In this document: positions 61,131 to 64,000 of the stretch, piece after piece
Position numbering within the stretch: position 1 is the stretch's first letter
Layout: every line of letters starts with the position of its first letter
Source of the DNA: Actinacidiphila guanduensis
Lineage (GTDB): Bacteria; Actinomycetota; Actinomycetes; Streptomycetales; Streptomycetaceae
NCBI RefSeq assembly: GCF_900103985.1
Contig: NZ_FNIE01000003.1
Span: forward strand, 186,001-250,000
DNA length: 64,000 nucleotides
Reading direction: 5' to 3'
Translations under genes and position numbers: made by a program
The notes under the pieces: generated by a model
Told to the model about the DNA's origin: nothing
Seen by the model: the letters and a program-made list of their open reading frames with translations, nothing else
Databases searched by the model: none

Positions 61131-63551
61131 ATGGGCCATTGGATCGCCGACGTGCGGGTCGACATCGCCGTGGACACCGGCCGCCGGCAGCTGTTCCTGC
61201 TGCTGGCCGGGCTGTTGGCGTCCTTCCTGTTCATCCGGTTCAGCACGCGGATGATCCGCAAGGGCGTCTCGTGGTGGCCGGGCAATGTGCAGCCGGGCGG
61301 CCTGCACATCCACCACGTGGTCTTCGGCCTGGTGATGATGCTGGTCGGCGGCACCGGCGCCTTCGCGGTGCGCGGCGGCCCGGTCGCCCACGACGTGCTC
61401 GCCGTGGTGTTCGGCATCGGATGCGGCCTGGTGCTCGACGAGTTCGCGCTGGTGCTGCACCTGGAGGACGTGTACTGGCGCGAGGAGGGGCGCCGCTCGG
61501 TCGACGCCGTGATCCTCGCCGTCGCGCTGATCGGCCTGCTGCTCGCCGGGCAGGCGCCGCTGGGCGGATACGTCGGCGGCCGCTCCTACGCCTCCTACGT
61601 CATCGCCGCCGTGCTGCTCGCGCTGGTGGTGCTCTGCCTGCTCAAGGGCAAGGTGTGGACGGGGCTGCTCGGCGTGATGCTGCCCTTCCTCGCCCTGGTG
61701 GGCGCCATCCGGCTGGCCCGGCCGGACAGCCCGTGGGCGCGCTGGCGCTACACCTCGCGGCCGCGCCGGATGGCCCGGGCCGAACGGCGCGAGGCGGGCT
61801 CGCGGCGGCGGGTGATGGCGCTGAAGACGGCGGTGATGGACGCGGTCGCCGGCGCCCCCAACCCGGTGTCGCTGACCAAACGGCCGCCCGAGGGGCCGCG
61901 GGTGGTGGAGGTGCCGCCCTCGCGCCTGGAGCTGCTGCTCGGCCGGGTGCTGCGGCCGCTGCGCTCGCCCGGTGCCTGGACGGCGGTGTGGTACCTGCGG
62001 GCGGTGGCCGCGGTGGACGCCGTGACGGCCCTGGTGCCGCCGCTGCGCTCACGGGTGCGCGAGGCCGGCAACGGCGCCTACGTCGCCCCCTTCATGGTGG
62101 GCCCGAGCTTCACCGGCGCCGCGCTCGCCTTCCTGCTGTCGGTGGGCCTGCGCCGCCGCAAACGCGCGGCCTGGATCGCCGTCACGGCCCTCTCGGCGGC
62201 CTACACCGTGACCGTCGTGGTGGCCCTGAGCGCGGCCGAGGGCGCGGCGGGGCGCCCGGTGAACTGGCTCGCGCTGGCCCTCACCGCCGCTGTGCTGCTG
62301 GCCCTGCTGGTCTCCCGCACCGCCTTCAACGTCCGCGGGGCGACGGGCAACGCGATGCTCGGCACGGTCTGCCTGGTCGTGGGGGCGGCGGTGGCCACGG
62401 GCGCGGGCACGCTGCTGGTGTACGCCACCGACCGCGACCCGCCCGCGCAATGGGGACCGAGCGCGGCCTACGCGGCGGTCCGCGCGCTCACCTTGTCCGG
62501 GCTGGTGGACCACCCCGGGATCAGGGTGCCCGCCTGGGCCGACGTCCTGGTCAACCTGATGAGCCTCGCGCTCGCGCTGCTGGTGCTGCTCGCCTTCCTG
62601 CGGGCGCCGCGCGGCCGGGCCCGCATACAGCCCGCCGACGAGCGGCGGCTGCGCCGGCTCCTGCGCGCGGGCCGCGACTCCCTCGGCTACCTCGCCCTGC
62701 GCCGGGACCGTACGGTCTGCTGGTCGCCGCTGGGGGATGCCGCCGTGGTGCACAAGGTCGTCAACGGCGTCGCACTCGCCTCCGGCGACCCGGTGGGACC
62801 CGTCCCCGCCTGGCCCGCGGCCGTCGGCCACTGGCTGGAGACCGCCCGGCGGCACGCCTGGGTGCCGGCGGTGGCCCACGCGGGCGCGGAGGCGGCCGGG
62901 GTGTACGCGGCGGCCGGCCTGCGCGCCCTGCCCTGCGGCCCGGAGCCGGTGGTGGCCGTCGGACCGCTGCCGCCGGGGCCCGCCGAGGTGCGGCGGGCGA
63001 TGGCCGAGGCCGGCTACTCGGTGCTGCTGCGCCGGCAGGCGGACGTGCCCGCGCCGGAGTGGGAGAGCCTGCGCCAACTGGCCGCCGCCTGGCGGCAGCG
63101 CGGGCCGAACGGCCGCGCCCCGGCGCTGGAGCGGCTGGGCGACCCGGCCGACCCCGACTGCGTGCTCGCCGAGTGCCGCGACCCCCACGGGCGCACCTGC
63201 GCGCTGCTGCTCTTCGCCCCCTGGGGCACCGGCGGCCTTGCCCTGGTGATGCTGCGGCACGATCGGGAGTCGGGCACCGGCCCGGTCGACCTGGTCCTCA
63301 CCGAGGTCCTGCTCCGGGCGTCGGCCGGCGCCCCGCCCGTCGCGGACGTGGACCGCGTCTCGCTCAACCTCCCCCCGCGCGCCCGCCAGGAGTCCACCGC
63401 GGCCTACGAACCCGAGCTGACGCAGCGTCACCTTCTGTACGAGCGGCGGGCCGAGCTGCCCCGGGTGCTCGCCGCCGCGGCCCTCACGGAGGGCACGTGG
63501 CCGCGGCGGCTCCCGCGCACCGCGCGCCAGCCGGCGCGCTCGGCCCCCTGA
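61131..63551 (+). CDS. Membrane protein fused to a DUF2156 (lysyl-phosphatidylglycerol synthase-type) domain
   Basis: The product is 806 residues from ATG 61131, in one uninterrupted frame. Part 1 (about 1-205) is a multi-pass membrane module with conserved polar residues in its segments: LHIHHVVFG (His59, His61, His62) and LDEFALVLHLEDVYW (Asp103, Glu104, His110, Glu112, Asp113). After a charged linker (205-265), part 2 (about 280-490) is a second set of membrane helices. Part 3 (about 500-800) is a cytosolic GNAT-like DUF2156 domain (RRDSLGYLALRRDR-type start, GVALASGDPVGPVPAWPAAV, RHAWVPAVAHAG, CALLLFAPWG). Such domains transfer aminoacyl groups to phosphatidylglycerol. No aminoacyl-tRNA synthetase domain is present. 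The extra N-terminal module is the odd feature. Confidence 0.8.
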   Translation: MGHWIADVRVDIAVDTGRRQLFLLLAGLLASFLFIRFSTRMIRKGVSWWPGNVQPGGLHIHHVVFGLVMMLVGGTGAFAVRGGPVAHDVLAVVFGIGCGLVLDEFALVLHLEDVYWREEGRRSVDAVILAVALIGLLLAGQAPLGGYVGGRSYASYVIAAVLLALVVLCLLKGKVWTGLLGVMLPFLALVGAIRLARPDSPWARWRYTSRPRRMARAERREAGSRRRVMALKTAVMDAVAGAPNPVSLTKRPPEGPRVVEVPPSRLELLLGRVLRPLRSPGAWTAVWYLRAVAAVDAVTALVPPLRSRVREAGNGAYVAPFMVGPSFTGAALAFLLSVGLRRRKRAAWIAVTALSAAYTVTVVVALSAAEGAAGRPVNWLALALTAAVLLALLVSRTAFNVRGATGNAMLGTVCLVVGAAVATGAGTLLVYATDRDPPAQWGPSAAYAAVRALTLSGLVDHPGIRVPAWADVLVNLMSLALALLVLLAFLRAPRGRARIQPADERRLRRLLRAGRDSLGYLALRRDRTVCWSPLGDAAVVHKVVNGVALASGDPVGPVPAWPAAVGHWLETARRHAWVPAVAHAGAEAAGVYAAAGLRALPCGPEPVVAVGPLPPGPAEVRRAMAEAGYSVLLRRQADVPAPEWESLRQLAAAWRQRGPNGRAPALERLGDPADPDCVLAECRDPHGRTCALLLFAPWGTGGLALVMLRHDRESGTGPVDLVLTEVLLRASAGAPPVADVDRVSLNLPPRARQESTAAYEPELTQRHLLYERRAELPRVLAAAALTEGTWPRRLPRTARQPARSAP

Positions 63552-63620
63552 CCGGCGTCACAGCCGACGAGCCCGCCACGCCACCGGCAGCCGCCCGGCC
63601 TGGCGTCCGGCGGCGGCGCC

Positions 63621-64000
63621 TCACGCGGCCCGTGCCGCGGCCGGCAGGCTCGCCCCCGTGAGCCGCTCGGCCTCGGCCCACAGGCGGGCGTTGAGCGAGG
63701 CGTCCCGGGCACGGCGCGGGATGCCGGCCGGGCCCGTCGGGCCGACCAGGTGGAGGCGGCCGCTCGGGCCGTAGTACCCGGCGGGCTTCGCCTGCGGGTC
63801 GGCGGCCGCGAAGAGCAGCGGTTCCGCGCCCTGCTCGACACCCTGGTGGGGCAGGATGCGCAGATCGCCCAGGAGGGACCGCCTGGGCTTGTCGCGGCCG
63901 AGGTTCGGGCCGGCGGACTGCAGGTTGGTGAGGGTGTAGCCGGGGTGGGCGGCGTTGCTCATCAGCGGCCAGCCGCGCTCCTCGGCCACGGCGGCCAGCC
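63621..64000 (-). CDS. Short-chain dehydrogenase/reductase, C-terminal part (partial)
   Basis: The reading frame enters from the right edge and ends at 63621; about 126 residues are visible. The sequence NAAHPGYTLTNLQSAGPNLG, then YYGPSGRLHLVGPTGPAGIP and LWAEAERLTG, matches the C-terminal half of the SDR group that has a PG(Y/W)xxTNL segment. The cofactor and YxxxK motifs lie outside the window. A GTG at 63989 is not the true start. Confidence 0.85.
   Translation of the reverse strand, partial: LAAVAEERGWPLMSNAAHPGYTLTNLQSAGPNLGRDKPRRSLLGDLRILPHQGVEQGAEPLLFAAADPQAKPAGYYGPSGRLHLVGPTGPAGIPRRARDASLNARLWAEAERLTGASLPAAARAA

Noticed and set aside
61131..63551. Two separate genes wrongly joined by a frameshift
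   Set aside because: The frame is continuous across the linker and no start with a ribosome binding site appears near 61900. A genuine fusion is the simpler reading, though sequencing error cannot be excluded.

Overview
The window is high-GC actinobacterial DNA and almost certainly comes from a Streptomyces chromosome. The signs are strong third-position GC, GTG and TTG starts, ATGA-type stop/start overlaps, many secreted Tat/Sec proteins, and regulator families typical of the genus (LysR, TetR, LacI, IclR, MmyB-like). The species cannot be named from the sequence alone. No rRNA, tRNA, CRISPR array or intact insertion sequence was seen.

Layout. (1) 1-7.2 kb: two large secreted proteins face away from each other, an RHS/SpvB-type protein that runs off the left edge and a LamG protein. 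(2) 7.6-9.5 kb: a divergent LysR/quinone-oxidoreductase pair. (3) 9.7-17.1 kb: an aromatic catabolic operon with an IclR regulator, aldehyde dehydrogenase, small membrane protein, gamma-resorcylate decarboxylase, hydroxyquinol 1,2-dioxygenase, maleylacetate reductase and an aldo/keto reductase. It would feed a dihydroxybenzoate through resorcinol and hydroxyquinol to 3-oxoadipate, but no resorcinol hydroxylase lies in the window. (4) 17.2-18.6 kb: an acetyltransferase and a small phosphotransferase. (5) 19.0-22.8 kb: a three-subunit PaoABC-like molybdenum aldehyde oxidoreductase with a Tat signal. (6) 22.9-36.6 kb: single enzymes, mostly oxidoreductases, paired head-to-head with their own regulators, plus a HigBA-like toxin-antitoxin pair, a DUF4232-type lipoprotein and a SCO1-like copper protein. 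(7) 36.9-41.9 kb: an unknown small protein, a deletion scar holding two broken genes, a second LamG protein and a second SDR/MmyB-like pair. (8) 42.1-49.1 kb: a WGR/beta-propeller protein, a very large secreted sedolisin-like peptidase, and a divergent TrmB/LuxR-type regulator. (9) 49.2-53.4 kb: metG directly behind a long perfect inverted repeat, then a universal stress protein and DevR-type response regulator that share a repeated motif, then a VapBC-like pair. (10) 53.5-60.8 kb: a GH76 mannanase-like enzyme, the paaABCDE phenylacetyl-CoA epoxidase operon and a LacI regulator. (11) 61.1-64 kb: a membrane protein fused to a DUF2156/lysyltransferase-type domain, and the C-terminal part of an SDR at the right edge.

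How the parts fit. The best supported biology is aerobic aromatic degradation (resorcylate/hydroxyquinol and phenylacetate) alongside aldehyde oxidation. It is embedded in an accessory region of self-regulated redox enzymes and secreted cell-surface proteins. Operator-like palindromes are visible for several of the regulator pairs and are listed as separate features.
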